Assembly: GCF_018860245.1 (NCBI RefSeq)
Contig: NZ_JAHKPD010000013.1
Location: forward strand, 62,001 to 126,000
Length of the DNA: 64,000 nucleotides
Source: Pseudotamlana agarivorans
Lineage (GTDB): Bacteria > Bacteroidota > Bacteroidia > Flavobacteriales > Flavobacteriaceae
Direction: 5' to 3'
Both the position numbers and the translations under genes were made by a program. Under the pieces are notes generated by a model that did no database searches, had not been told where the DNA came from, and saw only the letters and a list, made by a program, of their open reading frames with translations. Shown piece by piece: positions 37,260 through 47,009 of this stretch; positions within the stretch are counted from its first letter, which is position 1; each line of letters starts with the position of its first letter.

Positions 37260-39088
37260 AAAGGAAACACATAAACATATTGAGACTAGTTCTATTTTTT
37301 GCACTATACTTTTTATATAGTAATACTTTAGCCTTTTCACAATCGCCAATGACCAAAGCTGACAGTACTTTAGCTTGGTATAAGGATGCGAAATTTGGAA
37401 TGTTTATTCATTTTGATGTGGATAGAAGAGACCATACCAATTGGAATCCAGACAATCTAGATACCGATGAATGGGTACGTATAGCCAAACAGGCTGGCAT
37501 GAAATACATGGTGCCTACCACACATCAATCTTCTTACATCCAAATGTGGGATTCGAAAGTATCAAATAGAGATGTTACAGATGTTACACTTTTTAGGCAA
37601 CCTTATTTAAAGGAATTGGTAGAATCATGCAAGAAAGAAGGCTTGCGCATGGGAGCATATTATGCAATCGCGGATCCTGGTAACCCGTTGTATAATGAAC
37701 CTAATGTTATGGGCGAAATTGAACCTTATGTCGAGTACCTACATAAGGTAATCAATGAACTATGCGAAATACACGAGCCTATCCTTATTTGGTTTGATGC
37801 TTCTCGTAGGTTCAGACACCCTGATCAAAAAAAATTACTTCGTCAACAAGACATGGTTGATATGCTGCACTCTTTTGGAACACTTTCTAACAGTAGACTT
37901 GGCGATGATGACGCATTAAAATTTGTTGATTACCTAACCATGAATGATAACATGGCTCCCGAAATAAATCTTGGGGTACACTGGGAATCGGCTGTAGAAT
38001 TGGGTGAATCATGGCATTTTCGCTCTTACGATGAGACGTTGAAATCGGTAGAAGAAATTTTAGAACGACTTATTAATGCTACAGGAAATGGCGGGAATTT
38101 ACTCCTAAATATTGGGCCAGATAGCCATGGGGTCATTCCTGCAAAAACGGAAGCAAGACTTAAGGAAGTTGGAGACTGGATTAGTAAAAATGAAGAATCA
38201 ATTTACGGAACCAAGGCAGGACCTTATCCTTATCAAATAAGTTGGGGGTCAATCGCTCAGCGTGAGGAAGCAGGGAACACCAACCTTTATCTGAATGTAC
38301 TTGAATGGCCGGATACTGGAGAATTCACTTTGTTTGGATTAGAAAATAAAGTGCTTAATGCATCACTTCTAGCTACTGGAGAAAAGTTAAGATTTGAATC
38401 AAAATTCGATGCCGCATCCGGTCAAAAAATCCTGACACTCGATATACCAAGAAATCAGCCTGATGCCCATGTTACAGTGATAAAACTGCAAATATCAGGT
38501 AAATCTAAAATGAATCAGAATCATTTACAACTTACAGATGGCAAGGTGTTATTGGATGCGTATAATGCCTCTATTCATGATTTAGAATTTGTGCCTGGCA
38601 AACCAACCAAAGCAATAGATATGAAAATGTTTACTGTGGCAGATAGACGGCCACTGCTTGCTGATAATTATACGGGTGCGTGGGATTATCAAATGTATAA
38701 GAAGCCGAATGAAGGGATTATGCCAAGCAGAGAAATTACCGTTTCAGGCTTCCACACTAAGGGGCAAGCGCTAAGCTGGGATTTCAAAATATATAAGCCG
38801 GGTAGTTATGACGTGGCAGTTGTTACGCATGTGCCTAAAAATAAAAAATGGGAGTCTGATGGTAAAATGAAGGCAAATGTAGCAGGGCAGTCTGTGGAAA
38901 ATCTATTAATAGAAAGCAAGCGTATGAAGTCAATAGCCATGCCTAAATCAATGAAGTCATATTCTAGCTTAGGAACTGTGAAAATTGATAATTCTGGCAC
39001 ATATAAACTCACATTAGAGGTTAGCTCTAATTTTAATGTAGCGAAGCCTAGACTTTATGGTGTGGAACTAATTCCTATTAATAAATAA
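37256..39088 (+). CDS. GH29 paralogue with altered substrate-binding motif
   Basis: This 610-residue secreted protein starts with GTG, overlapping the previous stop as GTGA. GH29 features are FGMFIHFDVD (the usual HWG has become HFD), nucleophile D181 in LIWFDASRRF, and a typical GNGGNLLLNIGPD. The canonical KHHDGF is replaced by THQSSY at residues 89-94, losing one of the two His that contact fucose in characterised enzymes. A C-terminal region of about 190 residues (VLLDAYNASIHD onward) is shared with the GH29 at 47010, which keeps KHHDGF. Activity on a modified fucose or another sugar is possible. Confidence 0.82.
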   Translation: MKRKHINILRLVLFFALYFLYSNTLAFSQSPMTKADSTLAWYKDAKFGMFIHFDVDRRDHTNWNPDNLDTDEWVRIAKQAGMKYMVPTTHQSSYIQMWDSKVSNRDVTDVTLFRQPYLKELVESCKKEGLRMGAYYAIADPGNPLYNEPNVMGEIEPYVEYLHKVINELCEIHEPILIWFDASRRFRHPDQKKLLRQQDMVDMLHSFGTLSNSRLGDDDALKFVDYLTMNDNMAPEINLGVHWESAVELGESWHFRSYDETLKSVEEILERLINATGNGGNLLLNIGPDSHGVIPAKTEARLKEVGDWISKNEESIYGTKAGPYPYQISWGSIAQREEAGNTNLYLNVLEWPDTGEFTLFGLENKVLNASLLATGEKLRFESKFDAASGQKILTLDIPRNQPDAHVTVIKLQISGKSKMNQNHLQLTDGKVLLDAYNASIHDLEFVPGKPTKAIDMKMFTVADRRPLLADNYTGAWDYQMYKKPNEGIMPSREITVSGFHTKGQALSWDFKIYKPGSYDVAVVTHVPKNKKWESDGKMKANVAGQSVENLLIESKRMKSIAMPKSMKSYSSLGTVKIDNSGTYKLTLEVSSNFNVAKPRLYGVELIPINK

Positions 39089-39183
39089 ATAGGCATTAAA
39101 CCTGCAACAGATAAAAGAGAGGTTAAAATGGATTGGAAGTAAGATGATTAAAATAGTACAAAATTTAAGTGAACAAATAAACT

Positions 39184-41895
39184 ATGAAAAATAAAACGAG
39201 AAGGAATTATTGGACTCAAAGGTTATTAATGGTATTTATATTCAATGCTACCATTTTTGTGAGTGCTCAGGTAGGCGGTGATGCTGTAGTATCGGTTAAA
39301 GACTATTCTGAGAAACGCAATAAGGTTGAGGCTACGAAATCTATATCAGCTAAAAAAACACTGCGATTGTGGTATAATGCCCCAGCTCCAGATACTGATA
39401 AAGGCTGGATTAATAGCTCCATCCCTATGGGAAATGGTTATATGGGAATTAACGTATTCGGAGGAACGGAAACGGAGCGTATTCAGATTACAGAGAATAG
39501 TTTATATGAACGCGATAACGATCGTGGACTGCGACGTAGAGGTTTAAATAACTTTGCTGAAGTTTATATGGATTTCGGACATAAATCGCCAAAAAACTAC
39601 AAGCGCGAATTAAATTTAGATGAAGGAACCGCTTTCGTAGAATATGAGCAAGATGGTGTAACGTACAAACGAGAATACATTACGAGTTACCCGGACAAAG
39701 TGATGGCGATTCGATTGACTGCCTCTAAAAAAGGAAAATTAGCATTCACGCTGCGCCCTACAATTCCTTTTATAGGAGAAGGAAAGTCGGGAACTGTAAC
39801 GGCTAAAGATGATATAGTCACCCTTTCTGGTTTGATGCATCATTTCAATATCAAATTTGAAGGGCAATTTAAAGTGATTCCTGAAGGAGGAAAAATGCAG
39901 TCAACAAAGGGTGGGACAATTAAAGTTTCAGAAGCAAATCAAGCCGTAATTCTAATAGCCGTTGGAACCAATTATCAGTTGGATCCTAAAGTTTTTCTAA
40001 CCGAAGATCCTGCTAAAAAATTAGACGGGTTTGATGGTCCACATAAGAAGGTCACTAATTATATAAAAGAAGCTTCAGCTAAATCTTTTGAAACTTTATT
40101 AGCAAACCATCAAACGGATTATAAAGCATTGTATAATCGTGTGAATTTCGATTTAGGTGCTATCGAACCATCGATGCCTACTAATAAAATCATTGATACA
40201 TATCCATCAAAGGAAACAAGTTTATACCTAGAAGAACTTGCGTTTCAATACGGGCGCTATATGTTGATTTGTTCTTCAAGAAAAGGGACATTACCACCGC
40301 ATTTACAAGGTATTTGGAATCTTTATGAAAGACCACCATGGTCTTCTCAGTACCTACACGATACGAATTTACAAATGGCGTATGCGCCTGTGTTTTCTAC
40401 CAATTTATCGGAATTGTTTGCCTGTTATGCCGATTATTTTAAGGCTTTTGAAGCTAGACAACGTGTATATGCAACACAGTATATTAAAGAATTTAACCCT
40501 TCTGAACTTGATTCAAATGGCGATAATGGTTGGTCAGGACCATTTTGGAGCAATCCGTATAATGTGCCGAAGAAATCGCCTGTTGCTGGTTTTGGTACAG
40601 GATCATGGATTTCCTTATTGTTTTGGGATTATTACGACTTTACGCAAGACGAAAACCTTTTAGAAAAAACGGTTTATCCGGTACTTTACGATCAGGCAAA
40701 TTTTGTATCCCGTTTTGTACAAGAAATCGATGGTGCTCTTTTAGCGAAACCATCTTCAAGTCCGGAACAAAAACTACGAAATACGATTGGTACAACCTTC
40801 GATCAGCAGATGTTTTATGAAAACCATCATAACACCATGAAGAGTGCTGAAATTTTAGGGCAATCTGGTAAACGTTTACCAATTTTTGAAAAGCAATTGC
40901 CTTTACTAGATCCAATTCAAGTAGGGAAGTCAGGACAAATTCAAGAGTTTCGTCAGGAGGAATTTTTCGATGATATTGGAGATCCTAATCACCGTCATGC
41001 TTCCATGTTACTAGGGTTATACCCAGGGCAATTGATTAATGATAATACACCAGCTTGGTTAGATGCTGCCAAAGTGAGTTTACAAAAGCGAGATCATAAA
41101 ACCAATATCGGTTGGGCACGTGCAGAGCGTATTGCCATGTGGGCGCGTGTACACGATGGGGAAGAGGCGTATTCTTATTATAAAGAATTATTAAGTGAAA
41201 ACTATTTACATAACTTGTTTAACGACCACCGTGGCGACCCTTTATTTCAAGCCGATGCTAATTATGGTGCGACTGCAGGGGTTGCCGAAATGCTAATGCA
41301 AAGTCAAGATTATGTTATTGCCCCACTTACAGCCCTACCAAAATCATGGTCTTCGGGAAGCTACACAGGTTTGTTGGCGCGTGGGAATTTTGAAGTGTCA
41401 GCACAATGGTCAAGTGGTCATGCGGATAAGTTAGAGGTGTTTTCAAAATCAGGTGGTACCCTTGTGTTGAGGTATCCTAAGGTTTCAGAAGCGAGAATTA
41501 AAACGTCGGAAGGTAAAAAAGTGAAATTTCAAAAGAACGGTACCGATCAAATCAGTATCCAATCTAAAGCAGGTGAAACTTATATCATGACCCATATTCC
41601 GAAAGTCGTTGCTTTAACTGCGCTTTCTAATTTGAAGTTTGATACCAACCTAAATAATAAAACCATTAAACTTTCTTGGAACGGGAGTAACGAAGCTAAA
41701 TCATACACAATATATCGTGCTGTAGGCAATGCACCAGATTACGAATTGTTAGCTTCCGACGTTAAGGAAACTCATTTTATATGTAAGGCTTCAGACTTGA
41801 AACAAATTGATCAAATGACTTTCAAGATTACGGCGGTTGGAAAAGATGGTCGTGAGAGTACTAGTGGAGCTACTGGTATTTGGTTACAGCCATAG
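39184..41895 (+). CDS. GH95-like glycosidase with C-terminal FnIII domain
   Basis: This 903-residue secreted protein is related to GH95: SSIPMGNGYMGINVFGG, LQGIWNLYERPPW, E588 in IQEFRQEEF, HRHASMLLGLYPG, and D691 in FQADANYG. The signature after PPW is changed: HDTNLQMAY (D393, N395, A399) where the other GH95 here has [10 protein letters not shown]. The first Asn of the NxN pair is thus Asp. A fibronectin type III-like domain occupies about residues 810-903. Substrate may differ from simple alpha-fucose, for instance L-galactose or a modified fucose. The signal peptide ends VSAQV. Confidence 0.83.
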   Translation: MKNKTRRNYWTQRLLMVFIFNATIFVSAQVGGDAVVSVKDYSEKRNKVEATKSISAKKTLRLWYNAPAPDTDKGWINSSIPMGNGYMGINVFGGTETERIQITENSLYERDNDRGLRRRGLNNFAEVYMDFGHKSPKNYKRELNLDEGTAFVEYEQDGVTYKREYITSYPDKVMAIRLTASKKGKLAFTLRPTIPFIGEGKSGTVTAKDDIVTLSGLMHHFNIKFEGQFKVIPEGGKMQSTKGGTIKVSEANQAVILIAVGTNYQLDPKVFLTEDPAKKLDGFDGPHKKVTNYIKEASAKSFETLLANHQTDYKALYNRVNFDLGAIEPSMPTNKIIDTYPSKETSLYLEELAFQYGRYMLICSSRKGTLPPHLQGIWNLYERPPWSSQYLHDTNLQMAYAPVFSTNLSELFACYADYFKAFEARQRVYATQYIKEFNPSELDSNGDNGWSGPFWSNPYNVPKKSPVAGFGTGSWISLLFWDYYDFTQDENLLEKTVYPVLYDQANFVSRFVQEIDGALLAKPSSSPEQKLRNTIGTTFDQQMFYENHHNTMKSAEILGQSGKRLPIFEKQLPLLDPIQVGKSGQIQEFRQEEFFDDIGDPNHRHASMLLGLYPGQLINDNTPAWLDAAKVSLQKRDHKTNIGWARAERIAMWARVHDGEEAYSYYKELLSENYLHNLFNDHRGDPLFQADANYGATAGVAEMLMQSQDYVIAPLTALPKSWSSGSYTGLLARGNFEVSAQWSSGHADKLEVFSKSGGTLVLRYPKVSEARIKTSEGKKVKFQKNGTDQISIQSKAGETYIMTHIPKVVALTALSNLKFDTNLNNKTIKLSWNGSNEAKSYTIYRAVGNAPDYELLASDVKETHFICKASDLKQIDQMTFKITAVGKDGRESTSGATGIWLQP

Positions 41896-41964
41896 AATAA
41901 AATATGCATTGTAAAGGATTATTAATACAAGAGCAACGTAAAATGAAATCAGAATATAAAAATA

Positions 41965-43092
41965 ATGATGAAAAGAATAATTAATATAAGCAGCATATTG
42001 GTAGGGATGTTAATCCTGTTAGTTGGTATAACTAGTTGTCAAAAGCAAAGTAAAAATGAAATACCAAGCTATCTTAAAGGTTATGAAGAAGCTTATTCTG
42101 AAAACCCAAGAGCGGCAGCACTAAAATGGTTTGAAGAAGCCAAATTTGGTATGTTTATCCATTATGGACTCTTTAGTTTAACTGAAGGCTATTGGGGAGA
42201 TGTACATTCTAAACCTGCTGAATGGGTACAACTACGCGCATTAATTAGACCCGACGCATATGCTAAACTAGCAGATAAATTCACTGCTGAAAATTTTGAT
42301 GCAGATTTTATTACCGATTTGGCAGTTGATGCTGGTATGAAATACATCAATATCACCACGAGGCATCATGATGGCTTTTGCTTATTCGATACAGAATACA
42401 CCGATTTTAAAAGTACAAACAGTGCTGCTAAGCGTGATTTGGTAGCAGAATTAGCCGAACAATGTCAGAAAAAAGGCTTGGGGATTTTCTTCTATTATTC
42501 ACACGGGCGCGATTGGAAACATCCACATTCTCCAAATAGAGAAGAGTGGGGTGGGAATCCGAAACCAAATTATAATCCTAGAGAGGAATCCTATAAGTAT
42601 GGGGAAGAACATGATCTACAATTATATGTGGAGTACATGAAAAATCAAATGACCGAACTACTCACTAATTATGGTCCAGTTGCAGGCATTTGGTTAGATG
42701 GAAGAGCAGTACCGAATTCGACGCCTGAAAAAGTTGATGAATTAAAAATTCAAGAATTATACGATCATATTCATGCACTACAACCGCAAGTTTTAGTATC
42801 GTACAAACAAGGTGTACTAGGAACCGAAGATTTCAAAGCGCCAGAGCGTCATTTTACAGGCGAATCTGATGTGCCATTAGAGATTTGTAACACCATGCAA
42901 CCGTATGCTTGGGGCTACGATCGTGATAACGATGTGGGACATAAAACACCAGATGAGGTAATGGAAATGTTAGATCATACCAAAAAAATGAAAGCCAATT
43001 TATTACTAAATATTGGACCGCTACCAAACGGTTCTGTTTTTCCAGATGATATTATAACTTTAAAAGAAGTTGGAAAACGCCTAACACATTAA
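41965..43092 (+). CDS. GH29 alpha-L-fucosidase, short form, lipoprotein
   Basis: This 375-residue lipoprotein (GITSCQKQ) contains only the GH29 barrel, without a C-terminal beta domain. Motifs are FGMFIHYGLFS, TRHHDGFCLFDT, nucleophile D245 in GIWLDGRAV, and LEICNTMQPYAWGY, the last reminiscent of GH29 subfamily B enzymes, which prefer branched alpha-1,3/4-fucose. It lies 69 bases after the GH95-like gene and 15 before a GH43-like gene. The first of two adjacent ATGs is used. Confidence 0.9.
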   Translation: MMKRIINISSILVGMLILLVGITSCQKQSKNEIPSYLKGYEEAYSENPRAAALKWFEEAKFGMFIHYGLFSLTEGYWGDVHSKPAEWVQLRALIRPDAYAKLADKFTAENFDADFITDLAVDAGMKYINITTRHHDGFCLFDTEYTDFKSTNSAAKRDLVAELAEQCQKKGLGIFFYYSHGRDWKHPHSPNREEWGGNPKPNYNPREESYKYGEEHDLQLYVEYMKNQMTELLTNYGPVAGIWLDGRAVPNSTPEKVDELKIQELYDHIHALQPQVLVSYKQGVLGTEDFKAPERHFTGESDVPLEICNTMQPYAWGYDRDNDVGHKTPDEVMEMLDHTKKMKANLLLNIGPLPNGSVFPDDIITLKEVGKRLTH

Positions 43093-43107
43093 TTAAACTA
43101 AAAACAA

Positions 43108-44733
43108 ATGAAAAATCCATTGAAATTTCTATTAGCGATTCTTGTATTATTACCAGTATTACAAGTGCAATCTCAAAACCGTCGTTCGAACCCAATAGTC
43201 AGTCATATGTTTACTGCCGATGCAACAGCGCGTGTTTGGGACGACGGCCGTTTATACCTTTACCCTTCCACAGATGTAGCCCCTTCCAGAGGCTATCAAA
43301 CTATGGACGGGTATCACATCTTTTCTACAGATGATATGATAACCTGGAAAGATCACGGCGAATTTCTGCATTCTAGAGATGTGGATTGGGGTACCGATAA
43401 AGGCGGTCTAATGTGGGCGCCCGATTGTGTGTACAAAGATGGTACCTACTATTATTTCTTTCCGCATAAGAATAAAAAAATGGTGTGGGAACTTGGAGTT
43501 GCAACGAGTAAAAAGCCAGCTTCAGGATTTAAACTCCAAGGTATAGTTAAAGGCGGAAAGACATTTTGTGATCCCAATGTTTTCATAGATGACGATGGTC
43601 AAGTTTACCTATATGCCGTAGTGGATGCCAAATGTTATGCGGCTAAACTTAAAGATAATATGATGGAAATTGAGGGTGAGATGGTGCACCAAAAAGGGGT
43701 TGACGAACATCGTGAAGGCCCTTTTGTTTTTAAACGCAAGGGAAAATACTATATGATATATCCAGATCATAAAAAACCGTATAATGAAATGCAGTATTCT
43801 ATAGGTGAAAGTCCGCTGGGACCATGGGAGCCTAAGGGGGCAATCATGACGCACAATAGTATTATAACCATGCATGGTTCGATGGTCGAATTTAAAGGGC
43901 AATGGTATATCTTTTATCATACAGGAGAATTGTCAGGAGGTATAGAAACGAATCGTTCCGTATGTTTTGATCCTATTAATTTTAATGAAGATGGTACCAT
44001 TCAAATGGTGAAGAAGTCACAAGGTGTTGCATTACCAACCTTCCACAACGACATTAATTTTAATAAAATGTTTGGGACTTTACCAGTGGGTGCATATACG
44101 AAATCGGATTTAAAAAAGAAGCGTATTTCGGCAAACGCCATATCTTCTATTCAAGTTCCAAAAGGTTATTTAGTGGAATGTTTTGAGAAAGATAACTTTA
44201 AAGGGAAATCTTGGACTTTTAAAGAAGATAGAATTAATCTAAATGAAATTGGCTGTGATAATGTAATCACTTCTATTAAAATTTCTAAAGTGACTTCAAA
44301 CAACTTAGTGAAAAATCCATCTTTTGAGATTACAACACAAAAATTGGTTAAATATTGGAATAGTAAATCGGTACAATGTACAAGTGGAGTAGATGATACG
44401 GGTGCAGGATATTATTCGCTTCAATATGAAGGAAAAGGTGCGCCAAAAGATATTATTCAAAAAGTAACGTTAAAGCCAAACACAAATTATGAAATAAGTG
44501 TTATGCTTAAAGCTAAACCTGGAACAAAAGGAAAAGTGGTATTTGATACTACTGGTAATTTAGATGCCAGTTTCAAGATTGAATTGGATGCTAAAACAAA
44601 TTCAGGTGAATGGGTGAAATTCAAGGAAACATTTAACAGTGGTGCCCTTAAAAGCGTGAATTTACGTTGCACAACTACTGAAGATTTTTATGGACATGCC
44701 TATTGGGACAACGTGGTCCTAAAGGAGAAATAA
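43108..44733 (+). CDS. GH43-like glycosidase with crystallin-like and CBM-like domains
   Basis: This 541-residue secreted protein has a signal peptide ending QVQSQ. The GH43-type catalytic residues are D38 (FTADATARVWDDG), D155 (FCDPNVFIDDDG) and E203 (HREGPFVFKRKG). Residues 349-393 resemble a single beta/gamma-crystallin Greek-key unit (VECFEKDNFKGKSWTF). Residues 399-541 look like a CBM4/9-type beta-sandwich (LVKNPSFEITTQ to AYWDNVVLKEK). The gene at 60566 encodes the same architecture. Arabinosidase, xylosidase or galactosidase activity is possible; the substrate is unknown. It neighbours a GH141-like gene, as does its paralogue. Confidence 0.82.
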   Translation: MKNPLKFLLAILVLLPVLQVQSQNRRSNPIVSHMFTADATARVWDDGRLYLYPSTDVAPSRGYQTMDGYHIFSTDDMITWKDHGEFLHSRDVDWGTDKGGLMWAPDCVYKDGTYYYFFPHKNKKMVWELGVATSKKPASGFKLQGIVKGGKTFCDPNVFIDDDGQVYLYAVVDAKCYAAKLKDNMMEIEGEMVHQKGVDEHREGPFVFKRKGKYYMIYPDHKKPYNEMQYSIGESPLGPWEPKGAIMTHNSIITMHGSMVEFKGQWYIFYHTGELSGGIETNRSVCFDPINFNEDGTIQMVKKSQGVALPTFHNDINFNKMFGTLPVGAYTKSDLKKKRISANAISSIQVPKGYLVECFEKDNFKGKSWTFKEDRINLNEIGCDNVITSIKISKVTSNNLVKNPSFEITTQKLVKYWNSKSVQCTSGVDDTGAGYYSLQYEGKGAPKDIIQKVTLKPNTNYEISVMLKAKPGTKGKVVFDTTGNLDASFKIELDAKTNSGEWVKFKETFNSGALKSVNLRCTTTEDFYGHAYWDNVVLKEK

Positions 44734-44755
44734 ACTCAATTTAATCAGATTTAAG

Positions 44756-46999
44756 ATGAAATTGAGTTTTAAAATAAAAAGAAATTTGATAGGCTTATTT
44801 GTTCTAGTTGCCACTTTAGGGTGTGCTAAACAGGAAGAACCAATAGCTATATATGTTTCTGTTGAAGGAAGTGATACTGCAGCCGGTAGTTTATCAAAGC
44901 CTTTTGCTACAATTTTAAAAGCTGTTGAAGAAGTACGTGATCTGCGTAAAAAAGGAAACACAAATCCAGCTACGATTTACATACGAGAAGGACGTCATCT
45001 GCTTAATGAAACTTTAGTTTTAGGTCTGGAAGATGGAAATGTTGTTCCAGAAAAAAGTAAGGATTTTGAAAAAGTAGGCGCTGGAACATTACCAGATGCC
45101 TACTTAACGTTTTCAGCATATGGCGATGAAAAACCAGTGATAAGTTCGGGTATTCCTGTTGAAGGGTGGCAATTAGTTTCAAGCGAATTACAAGATTTAA
45201 CAGCTGCTGCAAAAGGAAAAGTTTGGGTGGCAGATATCCCCGAAGGTATGGACACCTTTTATACATTATACGACACCAACGAACGTTTAAATCGCGCGCG
45301 TTCCGAAGGTTTTGTGCCAACGCAAGAAGGCGACAAACGAACAGTATATTTCCCGGAAGGCAAACTTAAAAACTGGGATAATTTAAAAGATGTAGAATTG
45401 CAAGTGCGCCCCAGTCGAGCTTGGGCGATTAATATGTTGCCTCTAGATTCTGTTGATGAAGAAAATAAGATGGCTAAAACAGCCGTTTCAGCGACTTATC
45501 AAATTGGGCCATTAGCGCATTGGGTACATACTAAAGATGGAAATTCGGCATGGATAGAAAATACGATAGACGCATTAGACGAACCAGGGGAATGGGTGGT
45601 TAACTCTTCAACTCGAAAAATTTATTTATGGCCTAAATATGTCAATGCCAATGGTGCTCCTATAGGTATTCTTGTTCCAACAATTAATGAATTAATTCGT
45701 GTGGAAGGCATGATTGATTATGATGGTGCTATCGATAAACCTGTTTATGGTATTGCTTTTAATGGAATAACTTTTTCGCATGCAGATAGACGTGCTTGGA
45801 CGGATGATGCAGACCAACTCGGTTGGGGTATGCAACACGATTGGGACATGTTTGATAAACCTACAGCTATGCTGCGTTTTAGAGGTGCAGAAAATTGTAT
45901 TGTAACCAACTGTACTTTTACAAATTCAGGTGGCTCGGGAGTACGTTTCGATTTATATGCCCAACGAAATAGGGTCGAAAATTGTGAGTTCGCACACCTT
46001 GGAGAAGCGGGAATATTACTAGCTGGTTACGGTCCGGGAACCAAAGATGTTAACCATCATAATAGTATCGTAAATAATAATATTCATCATTTTAGTGAAA
46101 TTACTTGGCATTCACCTGGTATTTGGGCTTGGCAAAGTGGGTATAATCATATTACTAATAATTTTCTGCATAATAGTGGTTATGCCGCTGTATTAATAAC
46201 GAATCGTGTTGAACCAGATAGAAAATTAAATGGCGAAGGCGGAAGAACCATACGCCATCATGAAATTTCTAAAGAAATTATTGCGAATACCAAAGAGGAT
46301 TACGCCAGTTGGAAAGCACGTGAAAAATACAATCATTCGCGACATAATGTTGTTGAGTATAATGAAATAACACATGCCGTAGAATTGCTTTCTGATGGGA
46401 ATTGTATTTACGTGTCTGGAGCAGGAACGGGAAATATTGTGCGTTACAATTATTTGCATGATAATTTAGAGCATTCTATGCCAGCTCCAATTCGTTGCGA
46501 CGACGATCAGCATGAAACCCTAATTTATGGTAATGTATTATATAATAATTATGCGGTTAGTGCTGGAATAGCTTCAAAAGGGGTTAATGATATCATAAAC
46601 AATTTTATTGTCGCACCTCGAGTGGTTCCAAAATCAGGATATTTAAGTTATGAATGGGTGCCTGTAGCAGGCTCGAAAGTGCATCATAATATTATTGTGT
46701 CTCACCCAGATGGAGGTATAGCCAATAATGAAAGACCCCGAAAAGGTCAGATAACGAATTTGCCTAACCTGGAAGATGTCGATATAGATTCGAATTTGTA
46801 TTTCAATCCGTCAAACCCACATTGGATGGATGCCCATTTTGAAAGAATGCGAGCCATTGGAAAAGAAACCTCTAGCTTATTTGGGAACCCCATGTTTATA
46901 GATGCTCAAGGTGGAAACTTTGGTTTTAAACCAGAGAGTCCCGCTTTAAAATTAGGAATAGAACCTTTGGATGTTTCAAAAATGGGGTTGAAGAAGTAA
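44756..46999 (+). CDS. GH141-like right-handed beta-helix glycosidase, lipoprotein
   Basis: This 747-residue lipoprotein has a lipobox ending at C23 (VATLGC). It starts IYVSVEGSDTAAGSLSKP, typical of right-handed parallel beta-helix enzymes, and contains many helix coils such as AENCIVTNCTFTNSGGSGV and VNNNIHHFSEITWHSPG. The C-terminal DSNLYFNPSNPHW, NPMFIDAQGGNFGF and SPALKLG are usual for GH141, a family with alpha-L-fucosidase and xylanase members. In a fucoidan locus fucosidase activity is the better guess. The family call rests on overall pattern, not on a confirmed catalytic residue. Confidence 0.78.
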   Translation: MKLSFKIKRNLIGLFVLVATLGCAKQEEPIAIYVSVEGSDTAAGSLSKPFATILKAVEEVRDLRKKGNTNPATIYIREGRHLLNETLVLGLEDGNVVPEKSKDFEKVGAGTLPDAYLTFSAYGDEKPVISSGIPVEGWQLVSSELQDLTAAAKGKVWVADIPEGMDTFYTLYDTNERLNRARSEGFVPTQEGDKRTVYFPEGKLKNWDNLKDVELQVRPSRAWAINMLPLDSVDEENKMAKTAVSATYQIGPLAHWVHTKDGNSAWIENTIDALDEPGEWVVNSSTRKIYLWPKYVNANGAPIGILVPTINELIRVEGMIDYDGAIDKPVYGIAFNGITFSHADRRAWTDDADQLGWGMQHDWDMFDKPTAMLRFRGAENCIVTNCTFTNSGGSGVRFDLYAQRNRVENCEFAHLGEAGILLAGYGPGTKDVNHHNSIVNNNIHHFSEITWHSPGIWAWQSGYNHITNNFLHNSGYAAVLITNRVEPDRKLNGEGGRTIRHHEISKEIIANTKEDYASWKAREKYNHSRHNVVEYNEITHAVELLSDGNCIYVSGAGTGNIVRYNYLHDNLEHSMPAPIRCDDDQHETLIYGNVLYNNYAVSAGIASKGVNDIINNFIVAPRVVPKSGYLSYEWVPVAGSKVHHNIIVSHPDGGIANNERPRKGQITNLPNLEDVDIDSNLYFNPSNPHWMDAHFERMRAIGKETSSLFGNPMFIDAQGGNFGFKPESPALKLGIEPLDVSKMGLKK

Positions 47000-47009
47000 A
47001 CATAATACT

